64,000 nucleotides of DNA from Scolanthus callimorphus. Taxonomy: Eukaryota; Cnidaria; Anthozoa; Actiniaria; Edwardsiidae. The stretch covers positions 18,437,854 to 18,501,853 of the forward strand of contig CM066913.1 of NCBI GenBank assembly GCA_033964015.1, in the 5' to 3' direction. Both the position numbers and the translations under genes were made by a program. Numbering within the stretch: position 1 is the stretch's first letter; every line of letters starts with the position of its first letter. The notes under the pieces are model-generated. The model did not search any database and was not told the origin of the DNA. It worked only from the letters and a program-made list of their open reading frames with translations. Of this stretch, positions 53,971 to 63,759 are shown piece after piece.

Positions 53971-54969
53971 GTTCACGTCTCCGCCGACGCACCACCTAGT
54001 TTTCCCGTAAAACTAGTCATACCAGCAAATTATCTATTGTTTTAAATAATTCGACTTTGCTTTGCCTATAGTCTCACAGACCAAGTTTTGAGTTTTTAGG
54101 CTCAAAATCAACTTGTATAAGTCTTACCTCGCGCGAGACGAGAGTGGCACGCGGCATCACTTCTTGTTGTCACTTATTCCATATTACATCGAACATTCCC
54201 CGTAAACTTCTCTCGGACAAAAGTAACAAATAACAGTGCATCGTCCACGATCGTCTTGCACTTTTTTCGTCTATGAAATCAAGGAAAGCATTGGATTTTT
54301 GAGGCAGAGAAAGCGCACTTAATTACACTGTAATTCAATTCTTTTTATTTACATTTCTCTTTAAATGCACTCAACTTTCTTGTGTTTTTTTTTTGTTTAG
54401 GAATTTTTTGTTTGTGAAGTTCGGAATTTATGTCCGATGCTTGCTGTCCTTGTTGTTGTCAGATACGATTTGTTTTTCAAGATATCAAATACAATGGCTT
54501 AGAAGTTTGAAGTAACGTGAAATAATGTTGTTCCACACAAGTTTTACTCGTTTTCATTTCCCGCCAGACTTCTACAATTCAATAGCTTGTGAATTGAATT
54601 TTGTTTTCTTTTTTGTCATACCCGTTTCTTTAAGTGCACAGCCTTAAACTCAAGATACCCTCGCAAACAAATAAAATGCATTCGTTGAGTAGCTGTTAAT
54701 AGTTAGTGAATAAACAAGAAAATAATAATCAACTGCGAGCAAACATGTATAGCTTGTGTTTTGTCTTGAAAAGATGCGGCGTCTTTTTGTACCATAAAAT
54801 CCATACGAGGTCTTTTTGTAACACACAACCGGAAAACAACAGACAAAGGATTCCTTTCTGTGACGTGCATTTGAAAACTTAAGAAGAGGTTCTTCAAGGA
54901 ATATAATAATAAACTGCGTGGTTTTATTAATTTATTTATTCGGGGCAGAAATTTCGTAACACATGATTT

Positions 54970-55183
54970 TTTTGCAAAGGTTTTGCAAGATCACGTCCAA
55001 GGAATGTATATACGTAAAGCTTTCAGGATAATGAAACTTAATCTCTTTGAACAAAAAAACGTCCATGCATCTTTGAAATCATTGCTCATTAAGGAAGAAT
55101 TCAGGAATTTACTAGAGGAATCGAGAACGGAATTGGAATTGATAAATAGAATTTGTCGGACTTCTTTGCGATGTAGTTCGTAA
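54970..55183 (+). CDS. Possible terminal exon or small ORF, unrecognised
   Basis: After a possible acceptor (TTTTTTTGCAAAG) an open frame reads VLQDHVQGMYIRKAFRIMKL and then a Lys/Leu/Glu-rich helical stretch (ASLKSLLIKEEFRNLLEESR) to TAA at 55181-55183. The composition suits an amphipathic or coiled helix. It could be the last exon of an upstream gene, an untranslated part of the 55418 gene, or chance. No family is recognised. Confidence 0.2.
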
Positions 55184-55417
55184 TAAAAAGCAGCGATGCA
55201 TTTGGCACAGATACGCCCTGTGGAGTTGTTTTGTTTCAAACTCAATCAGACTGCTGACACTTCATGGTCCTCGTTAAGTTAATTCACTTCAAGAACAATA
55301 CAAATTAGCTTTTATTGAAATTTGTTAGTCATGAGATAAACTTCCAAAGAGTTGCCAGCAGATACGAATGTTTTGAATTGACGCTGCAGCGAAATTTATC
55401 GCGCGGCATCGTGAAAA

Positions 55418-57295
55418 ATGTTCGGAAAAGTTCTACATTCGACGACAAGAACTTGCAACGACAAACAACTCAAGAAGGGCAATGTACTTGGAAAAAGGCT
55501 AACTATTGCAGATGTTATTTCACAAAACAGATCTCGCTTGGTTTTACCTGATATCCGAACGACACAGCTGGTTTGTGACGACGAGTCAACTAAAAAGGAA
55601 GCTTTGGGAAAAACAAATCGAAGTTCGAAGAAAGGCGTCATCAAGAAAGGGTATATATTTGATGTTGTAAGCAAGTCAGGCGATGTAATTACGGGCAGTT
55701 TTGATTCAACTAATGAGGAAAGCATAGAAGATTTATTAACTTTGACTTCCATGGGGAACACGGGATATAGCAAGCAAAGAACTGATGTAACCAGTTCTGA
55801 TAAAGATAAGAAAAGTCGAAGAAAAAGTAATGGTAAAAAGTCTCGAGAAAGTTATAGGGATCGTGAAAGCAGGCACTCTGAAGATAGTGGATTTAGCGAT
55901 GAGTCGCATACAAGTAGTTTATCAAGCCAAGAACAACAAGAATTATTGACGTCGGATTCAAATACTTTAAATTCTTCTGACTCTATAAGTTCCAGTAGAA
56001 AACATAAGATGCAAACACCTTTAAAGAAACTGAAGGATATCCATAGCACAAAGAGAACTTTGCAAACTAAAGATATCCTACGCCAAGCTCCATCGAAACA
56101 AAAGCTTTATCCCAAAACTAACGAGAGGTTAGATTTGCAAGCAAAAATGTGCACTCAATCGCAGCATTCGTTAAAAACAGATCTAGCAATGTTTAAGGAA
56201 ATATCCAGTGGAGGAAAACTTTGGGAACGTAGATATTATTTGTCAGAAACAAGAAATTTTACTTTGCCAGAGATTTCAGAAGCATATGATGAAATTTTGG
56301 GTTACGCTTCGGCCGTAGCCCCCGAGTCGACTCCAGTTGGAGATTGTAATTTATTACAGAGTCCCACGGCAACTAGGACAGAATCGTCGATCAGTGCTAC
56401 AGATCCAACATTGACGCTCTTTCGCAGTCACCGACGGTTGTTCTCGAGAGAACGAGTAGATCCGACGCCAAGGAATTCTCCGTCTGCGCTCTCGCCAATA
56501 AAGAGTTGTTTGAGTACGTCGCCAAGAGAGAGATTGGTCGTCACTCGAGCCAGCGATGTGTCGGAATGTATCGAGAGTCAGTGCACCTGTGTTCGACAAC
56601 CACGCGTACAGTTTAGAGTCAAAGATGTAAATAAAGACTCGATAGCAGCAGACTTATCGCTCGACTCTGCTGTCGAGAAAGAACAATGCGCTGCAACTTT
56701 CATCGATGAAAGTGTCGAAAGGAGCGCGAGTTTTCCTACACGCAAAATTGACGAGGAAGAAAAAGCTCAGGAATATCTAAGAGAAGAACATGCCGTCCCG
56801 CATTCTCCTTATAATAACACTATTTATTTGTCCTGTGACGCGAAGGAACAAATAAAAGAGGAAGGCGAAATTCAAGATCAGAATGAATCTCAAAATTCGG
56901 AGGATTTATCAGTGGCGAATAGATCTAACTCTCCAGTTACGAGCACACGAAGCGCTCCGCCAGGTGAGCGAATCAGCCCGGAAATCCTTCGCGCTCGGCT
57001 TCGGTATTCCGAGAATCGTGCTTTTTCGGATCCGGTTCTTTTCCTAAGAGCAAAGTTCGCATCGAAAATTACCGAATGGCCGCCGAGTGCTGAGCTGTCG
57101 GGTGAAGAGAGAGTAGAAGAAATGTTGAACTTGCCTCAACTCGAGAGCGAGGCCGTGGCGGATCTAACGGAGAATGCGCTGTTTGGAAGAGAGGCCGCGA
57201 TGGGTGTGAAGGAGAAATGCCATGAGTGGATGAGCCGGTGTTTCCATGGTAACGCAGCTAATATCGAGGATGGACAATCAGAACAGAAATATTGA
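55418..57295 (+). CDS. Uncharacterised 625-aa serine-rich protein, single exon
   Basis: I do not recognise this protein. The frame is open for 1,878 nt without introns, begins in a fair context (AAAAATGTTCGG), and an AATAAA follows the stop by about 95 nt (57390-57395), so it looks like a real intronless gene or a large final exon. Residues 125-200 are very rich in Ser, Lys, Arg and Glu (KDKKSRRKSNGKKSRESYRD, then a Ser/Asp/Thr stretch) and look disordered. Several SP or RSxS patterns could be phosphosites (TPRNSPSALSPIKSCLSTSP). Two parts look folded: about 260-295 (GKLWERRYYLSETRNFTLPE) and about 530-600 (PEILRARLRYSENRAFSDPV, then ASKITEWPPSAELSGEERVE). There is no signal peptide or membrane segment. 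The antisense open frame over 55396-55773 is a shadow. Confidence 0.75.
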   Translation: MFGKVLHSTTRTCNDKQLKKGNVLGKRLTIADVISQNRSRLVLPDIRTTQLVCDDESTKKEALGKTNRSSKKGVIKKGYIFDVVSKSGDVITGSFDSTNEESIEDLLTLTSMGNTGYSKQRTDVTSSDKDKKSRRKSNGKKSRESYRDRESRHSEDSGFSDESHTSSLSSQEQQELLTSDSNTLNSSDSISSSRKHKMQTPLKKLKDIHSTKRTLQTKDILRQAPSKQKLYPKTNERLDLQAKMCTQSQHSLKTDLAMFKEISSGGKLWERRYYLSETRNFTLPEISEAYDEILGYASAVAPESTPVGDCNLLQSPTATRTESSISATDPTLTLFRSHRRLFSRERVDPTPRNSPSALSPIKSCLSTSPRERLVVTRASDVSECIESQCTCVRQPRVQFRVKDVNKDSIAADLSLDSAVEKEQCAATFIDESVERSASFPTRKIDEEEKAQEYLREEHAVPHSPYNNTIYLSCDAKEQIKEEGEIQDQNESQNSEDLSVANRSNSPVTSTRSAPPGERISPEILRARLRYSENRAFSDPVLFLRAKFASKITEWPPSAELSGEERVEEMLNLPQLESEAVADLTENALFGREAAMGVKEKCHEWMSRCFHGNAANIEDGQSEQKY

Positions 57296-59007
57296 CAGAC
57301 TGATATCTCAGTATTTGTAACTTTTCCAGTGCACTTTAAATTCGCTCTGTCTTGTGCGAGTCCAATTATCGATTCGAATATTCAATGAAAATAAAGTGAG
57401 AAATTCTAAAAATCCGGTGACCATGAAAATGCCCTCAGGAAAAACATAGTGGTTGCGCACTTTGACCACACGTCGCTGCTTTGACTGAACTTTAATTAAC
57501 GCTGTACGGTATAGTTCTCGCACATTTCAACGACAAATATGGAAGTTTCTACTTACCATATTTGGAATTCAAGAAATTTTCCTAGCTTATGTTGTCGGTC
57601 GAAACTTTTAGATTTTGGAGAGAAATGCTGTTCGTGTTAGGCCGCCATCTTTGTTTTGGCGAAATACCTACACATGTAGCCCGCGTCACGCACCGTTGGC
57701 ATTGACAAAAACGACACTTAAACTTGATATGCTTCTGTTGTTTTATTCGGAATGAAAGTAGCCTGCTTGCAGGCGGTCGAGCGCCGCGTTTATGGAAAAA
57801 CTCCCGCCATCTTGGCTTTTTGGCCGCATTTTGGGCTTTTTGACTAAAAGGCGTGAAAAGGCCCTGGGCCTATCAGGTGTGACAGACTAGTTATCTGTCA
57901 GTATTCTGTCTTCTGATAGGCGGTGGTGATTTTAGTAAAAAGCCCAAATTTCAGCAAGCTACAATGCAAACTCAAAGAATGGGATAAAAAATATTAATAG
58001 GGTTTAAGGCTTTTACACTTTATGGACGAGATACATTTTGAAACATGTTATAACGAGTCTGATGAGCCATGGACCGCGTGCCATAGATCAAGGCAGCTAG
58101 GATTCCCCGGTTTCGCCGATCACGATTCCTGAGAAAAAAATCAGGAACACGGGAGCAAAAATTATCGCTTTCAGAGCAGCCTGGGGTCGGTCCCTGAAAG
58201 GTTGGACAAAGTTATCCATGGACAAAAGTTATCTGTTGTATAGGATTTGTTCAGGATTTATCCGTTGGATAAGCGCTTATCTACAGATAACTCTTAACTG
58301 ACCTTCTAGGAACCGGCCCCTGACATTTTTGGCTCGTCTCCAGTCCCCGTACGTGTTTCTGGGAATCTGAGACGCACATGATGCAGCAAAGATACAGCAA
58401 CCAAGAGAAGCGAGTCAGAGATTTGTAAATTCATTGGGTCGAATTGGGAGCCAGGAATCCAAACAGAATGTGATAATATCAAGCAAGGAAGCTTCTAATA
58501 AGCTTCCATGAGGTAAGGATCGTTAGTTTTAAGCGTTTGCAAGCTCAATTAAAGGCAAACCTTAAGTTGCAATGAAGTCAATGAATGCCGAGACAAACAT
58601 TGAGAGGAGCTATATTATATCACATATACCTATAGTGTCGAGCTTCGGCAAGACACGCTTCGCACACGCTTCGTATAATTGTATTGGATACTTAAATGGT
58701 CTGTTCGCTATTGGGCCATTAGACTTAGTTGTTACAATTCCTATTCGCCAAGTTTCAAGGGTTTTTTTTCTCGTTCGTTGAGACCGGATCGCATCACTCT
58801 GGGCATGTTGTTTTCATGCGTAGCCCACCTACTGCGACGCGATGACAACAGGCCGATTCGATCGAATTTTAGCTCATAGAAATTTGTAAAACGCAGAATC
58901 GTTGCATTGTTTTGGCTAGGAAAACTACGGGCATACTTCAGATGATGTGGTACAAATGACGAACCCGAAGTTATATAGTGTCGAAAGAGCTTGATTTTGA
59001 CAAAAAT
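57296..59007. other. Intergenic stretch with CpG and YY1-like motifs
   Basis: GCCGCCATCTTTGTTTTGGC near 57642 and CCCGCCATCTTGGC near 57803 are YY1-like sites on the minus strand and might mark a promoter, but no minus-strand first exon could be supported. Weak inverted blocks (GGTCGGTCCCTGAAAGGT near 58185 and ACCTTCTAGGAACCGGCCCC near 58301) suggest another small MITE. No gene was recognised. Confidence 0.4.
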
Positions 59008-60419
59008 AGTCCAGGCATTCTACGACAAAAATGGGCCTGACCTGGAACTAATTCCCACAAAAGAAATTTCAACTGTTTTTGGTTCTTTGATCACCTCTTA
59101 ATAACATATGAAAAGTCCCAGAAAATCCCACCACGGCAACATTCCGAAAAACAGGATTTATTTGAGGCAGTCGAGAAAGCGATTTGTAGTCGCATGGAAA
59201 CGAGGCTGGTATAATAAATCAACATCGCGGCTCGAAAAGACGATAGTAAAATGCACAAAACTACTTATCGACATTGAAAATATTTTCATTATTTTTCAGT
59301 GCAAAAATCCCACATAACAGAGAAGAAAAAATCTGTTTGTTTTTTTTCGAAGAAAGCAAATCGCGGTTCTAATATGCAAAGATTTCATAAAGAAACAAGC
59401 AGAAAACTGAAAAATTTAAGAAATAGAAATTGCTCGTTGTTTAGACTACTTAAAGTAGAACCAACGGGAAATATAAATGTTTTACTTGTTAATGTTTAAT
59501 TGTAAGAAAGAGGAATTGCCGAATTTGTTTGTTTACTCTAAAAGTAGTGTCTCCTGAAAGCCGTCTAAAATGATGTTTCTAGCGCGCGGGCATCGTATAA
59601 TTACTTAGTTATTATTACTTAGTCAAGCGCTCGGAGTATTTCACCTGTTGCAGAAGGAAAAAAGCAATACTGTAAAGATGTAAACAATTCTGCATTTATT
59701 ATTGTATAAATGTAAGTAAAATGTCTTGATCGATGTCTTGATCGATTTCTTGAATAAGGTATTTTAGCAATGAGCAATTGACTTGTCTATTTGCACTAGA
59801 AAATTGATTCAGGCCGTCACAACATTGCTTGGAATAAAATTATTCTTTCACGGTGCACGATAGAATGTCATGACTAGGGCTAGAGAAATTCCGAATTCGT
59901 ACAAATCTGCAACAGTTTTGCTATTAGAGACGTTTTGGAATACATATTCAAGAACTTATTGGATTTTGATTCATCACGCGCATTTCCAAGCCATCTAGTT
60001 TTAATTGAATAATTCATTAGCGCTGCGCACAGATTCTAAGATTCAGACAAACAATCCATCTGAAATCATCCCATTCAGAAGGACCGCGCTTGAATACGAG
60101 CCAGGGTAGGAGTGCATACAAGATCTCTGCTATAACGAGTGCAACTACCAGTTTACCAATTCATTTTGTATCGTTCTTTTGAGAGAAAACTGAGAAAATG
60201 GGAGATGTGTATTTGTTTGTCTGAGATGTTAATTAGTGTGACGTCATCTGTGTGCAGCGCTATTGACCGTTGAGAACAACACCCCTGAGCCGTCCCGACG
60301 CGTTCTGGCGAAGACGGCTTTCATTATCTAAAACAGACAAGCAGTGTTCTCATCTCTTTGATGTTGCGTGCGGAGCATCGTGATTGCTGTCAAATGGAAA
60401 TGGACAGCGTAAATGTCGA

Positions 60420-60545
60420 TGTGGATCCCCCCACATTTCCACACTGAGGGTAGTGGTTCTTTAACGTTCCCCTTAAACTGGTTACAGCTTATAGTAAAGG
60501 CGAGACGGAACCCCGGTTGATTGTTTCATCCGAAAGACGAATGGT
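60420..60545 (-). mobile_element. SINE body remnant related to 30195-30552
   Basis: GGTTCTTTAACGTTCCCCTT, GAGACGGAACCCCGGTTGAT and GTTTCATCCGAAAGACGA match the body of the SINE at 30195-30552 (GGTTCTTTACGTCCCCCTGG, GGGACCTCGGTTTATTGTCT). The tRNA head is absent. Confidence 0.6.
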
Positions 60546-60597
60546 AAAGATGAATGGTAGCGAGTAAATGATTATCGCAGTTAAGAAGCAATCTAAA

Positions 60598-60855
60598 GGC
60601 CCGTTCACACGGCGCGATCTTAGCTGTGATTTTTCCATCTATTTGGCTTTGCGATATTTGTCCGTTTGTTGGTGATTTGAAGAAATCGCCCCCGCATCGC
60701 AATGGAATTTGAACGTTCAAATCTTCTGCGACGTCGCGGCGACATCGCAAGTGAAATCGCCATAAGATCGCCGGCCGTTCACACCGCGCGATATGAGATC
60801 GCCGTGGAATCGCCACAGAAATCACAACTAATATCGCGCCGTGGGTGAATGAGCC
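60598..60855. mobile_element. 258-bp MITE with GGCCCGTTCACACGGCGCGA ends
   Basis: GGCCCGTTCACACGGCGCGA then TCTTAGCTGTGATTT is mirrored by AAATCACAACTAATATCGCG then CCGTGGGTGAATGAGCC. ATCGC motifs recur inside (GAAATCGCC, AGATCGCC, GACATCGC). The GTTCACAC start resembles other MITEs that I know of, but its class is not assigned. Confidence 0.7.
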
Positions 60856-62542
60856 ATAAGCGATCGCTATATATAGCGATAACTGATAGGAAAGAAGTCC
60901 GTCATGAAAACATTTTTACCTTCCATCGCGTGGTCAGATTTTCCCTTTAAAACGCCATTATTAGGCGGGAAAATTGGCGAGCTTATTGGGCACATGGTTC
61001 CGAACGGTTAAACGACGGAGAGTCTCACTAGCATACGCAAAACACTCAAGGAAGTACGGATGGCACATGAAAAAATAGTAAATCGTCAAGTCACCGGTTC
61101 ACGCACATCCACATCCAACACGTGTCCATTGAGACGAAATGGCTGAATGCGATTTTCAACGGGCGTGGGGGAGAGATGTGAATTTTTTGTACCTGCCATG
61201 GCCAGGTTAAGTACGTTGTTGATGGTCAACACGCCGAGCTACCGATGACCCACTACGGACGATCAGCGCGGGCAAAGGTGCAACATTTTCCTTTGTGGAC
61301 GGGATGAAGAGATGTTTTCCTGGCGAACTCACAGAATAAATAACGGCTAATAACAGCACAACGGCGTTATTATGAACTGATTCCGCACTCTTTAAGCCGA
61401 TGGCGACGCATGATGTTCTTATCGTGAAGACATCCATTCTCCGCCGCCGCCGAAAGCCCCGTACGTAGTGGAACTGTTTTTTATTTGCCCAGAGCCCAAG
61501 TCCACCTCGACACAAATCAAAGTATGGAACATGCGAAGAGTCCAAGCAGAGCTACGTGACGCCCCCATGCATCGAAATATGTTAAATATTGCTAAATGAC
61601 CACCTCCTACTGTCCTACAAGTTTGATATTCGCCATCACACGATTATAGAAGTTGATCGAATTTATATTTATAGAAAATGCGCTTTGACTTTTCGTGACA
61701 TTTACACAATTACGAGCTACGGTCACAATGCCGTGGACTGTATATCACACAAGGAAAATTTTGACTGTCGATTACGGCGATGATGCTATTTTACGAAAAT
61801 TCACATTCCGCAGCTTTACTGGCGACAATTGAGCAAGTTACAAATAAAGAATATTCGCCAGTGTGCGTTTTATCGATATTAAACGTTTTTATGCGAAACT
61901 GTCGAAGTTTTGATAAAATTTAAGCAAATTAAAGGGCACTTCCGGTTTCAGCCTCGTTTTCATGTAGCACGCATAGAGCCTCTCCGCCAAAAGCTGCAAA
62001 ACGGAGTGTTGCCGTGCTGGGATTTTTTGGGACTTTTAGTATGTTCTTTTAGACGTTAATTCTAGCAGGTTTCTGAAGAGAAAGCTTTTGTGGGAATTAG
62101 TTCCAGGTCCAACCATAAAATGCCTGGACTAAAAACAATTTGTACAGTTAAGCGTGACCTCGGTTGCCGGATGCCGAACCGGAAGCGACTTCAATCGACT
62201 TCATTGTTCTCACAGAAAGCGGACCATGCTGAACAAAACTGATCAATCAGATTTGGCTTGAAAATGCATTTGTGCAAAAGCAAAATCTGCTGGGCAACGG
62301 TTAAATGTGCACCCCAAAACAACTTTGTTGTTGTCAAATTTTTCAGGATTGATCGATTGTATTCAAGCCATCTAATATCTAATATTGATACTATCTGATT
62401 GGTCAGTTTCATGGTTTATGTGCAAACCATTTTAGTTTATTTTTATATCCACATATTTTCGTTTCCAAAATATTTTCCCCAAAACGTGACAGGGTCGTCT
62501 ATTTAAGATAGCCCTTTTCATTCAGTACGCGGTTCCAGAAAT

Positions 62543-62882
62543 GGGCTGTTCCATATTATATCCATTACCCCTATCAAGGAACCTGGAAATTCCACAGGGG
62601 TTGCTGTGTTTGACCCTGGAATTTCCACAGGGTTTGTTGATTTTGACCCTGGAATTTTCACAGAGCTATTCATTTTACCCTAGAATTTCCACAGGGTATG
62701 TATTATTTTGCAACTGTGGAATTTCCACAGGCTCACAAGAGAATGAGGAATTTCCACAGTGGTTGCATCAAATTTCCACAGGGGTTGTACAGGAGTCTGG
62801 AATTTCCACAGGGGTAGAGCAATTTTTGAAAAATTGGAGTTCCTCGATAGGACGGGGAGGGGGGAGGATGGGGGAACAGCCC
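62543..62882. mobile_element. Fullest copy of the 'AATTTCCACAGGGG' element with GGGCTGTTCC ends
   Basis: GGGCTGTTCC at the left mirrors GGAACAGCCC at the right, and a second inverted pair is CAAGGAACC and GGAGTTCCTCGATAG. Between them about eight copies of CTGGAATTTCCACAGGGG-like sequence occur at variable 25-45-bp spacing. The tandem-like body creates open frames that are not genes. Confidence 0.75.
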
Positions 62883-62941
62883 AATGCTGAAAGAAGGATA
62901 AAAATTTAGCTTGAATTTAGTAGAAATGGTATAGAGACTCA

Positions 62942-62995
62942 TAGGCTAAGTATCAGACGATATTCTACGCAAGTTCGCAGTATAATTGTTTTAAT
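62942..62995. repeat. Solo fragment of the 612-bp palindrome arm
   Basis: GGCTAAGTATCAGACGATAT then TCTACGCAAGTTCGCAG-ATAATTGTTTTA matches the end of the 19549-20160 palindrome (GGCTAAGTATCAGACGATAT, TCTGCGCAATCTCGCAGGAT) with about six differences. Confidence 0.7.
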
Positions 62996-63009
62996 CATTA
63001 AAAAGTATA

Positions 63010-63175
63010 GTACAATGAGGGCGGATCCAGGTTTTTGGGAAGGGGTGTGTGGTTTGAAGAGCCACCAGATTTGTCAGTAGCTTTTGTTGTTTTAAATCAC
63101 TTTTGTATGGCAAAAGGAGGTGAGTCCGCGCACCCAACGCATCTCCCCTTGATCCGTCACTGAAGTATTCAACGG
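63010..63175. repeat. Diverged copy of the GCAGGGGCGGAT family
   Basis: GAGGGCGGATCCAGG at the left and CTTGATCCGTCACTGAAG at the right are weakly inverted, and the interior has TTTTGTATGGCAAAAGGAGG. It is assigned by end similarity only. Confidence 0.4.
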
Positions 63176-63450
63176 GATGATATGACTGACTTGAATTTGG
63201 GTTGACATTGAAACCACCCTCTTCCAAAAAATCATTATCATGTTGGAAAAATAGATATTAATTTTCAATACATCGAGAATAGTGTCAACAAAGTGTAGGA
63301 TAGTCAAACAAAGATAAAACGGAGAAGAGTTTGCAGGAAGAGGCGTCAACAAATAGTGAATAACGCGAAGACAAGTTCTAACCAATGAGGGATCCGAACA
63401 GTCACGTGAAAAAAAAGAGGAAAAAAGGCTTGAAAAAGCATCCTCGTTAT

Positions 63451-63706
63451 AGAGCGGATTCAGATGATCGTCGCCGGAAAAGTAACCGCAAAGTACATAC
63501 ACTTAGCCAATCAGAAACGAAGCCCATTCAACAAACAACCAATCAGGAGGCGAAGAAATTACGACTTGCGTTTGGTCGTGACCCAAACATGACCCGTGAC
63601 CCTTTGCATTCTGATTGGTTGACAAAACAGGTTGAAGACCTCAACCAATAGGAACTTTTAGAAAACGCAGCCATGATTTACTTTCGACAGTCACTGAAAC
63701 CGCTCT
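63451..63706. mobile_element. MITE of the AGAGCGGATTTCAG family
   Basis: AGAGCGGATTCAGATGATCG at the left mirrors ACTTTCGACAGTCACTGAAA then CCGCTCTAA at the right. The interior has AGCCAATCAGAAACG, CCAATCAGGAGGCGAAGAAA and ACGACTTGCGTTTGGTCGTG, shared with 53500-53735 and 16644-16909. It ends just upstream of the last gene. Confidence 0.75.
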
Positions 63707-63759
63707 AATTTAACGAAAATATAAATATTTTTTCTCTCCTCAGTTCGTAGCCAAGCTTC

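Larger units (their letters stand above)
51615..54960. other. Intergenic region between SNX7 and the 55418 gene
   Basis: A possible SNX7 polyadenylation signal (AATAAA) lies near 51869. Apart from the MITEs listed separately, the DNA is AT-rich and holds only short open frames with no recognisable domain. I see no further gene. Confidence 0.5.
59008..62131. mobile_element. 3.1-kb inverted-repeat element of the AGTCCAG family
   Basis: The left arm (TAGTCCAGGCATTCTACG, GACCTGGAACTAATTCCCAC, AAAAGTCCCAGAAAATCCCA, CGGCAACATTCCG, CATGGAAACGAGGCTG) is mirrored by the right arm, ending at TGCCTGGACT (62121-62130), over about 210 bp. The interior has only short frames: basic 69-aa and 66-aa frames at 59108-59317 and 59299-59499, and a minus-strand 112-aa frame at 61207-61545. 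None matches a transposase I recognise. A SINE remnant and a MITE are nested inside. It may be non-autonomous, or the inverted arms may be two separate solo copies. Confidence 0.6.

Noticed and set aside
55396..55773. 125-aa antisense frame
   Set aside because: It overlaps the start of the 625-aa gene on the other strand; codon pattern and polyadenylation signal support the plus-strand gene.
59108..59499. Two basic Lys/Asn-rich frames (69 and 66 aa)
   Set aside because: They overlap in different frames inside the arm and interior of the 3.1-kb element, are AT-biased and match no domain.
62541..62909. 122-aa frame with repeated GISTG/FPQ peptides
   Set aside because: It arises from the repeated AATTTCCACAGGGG motif within a TIR element. 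The peptide repeats only reflect DNA repeats.
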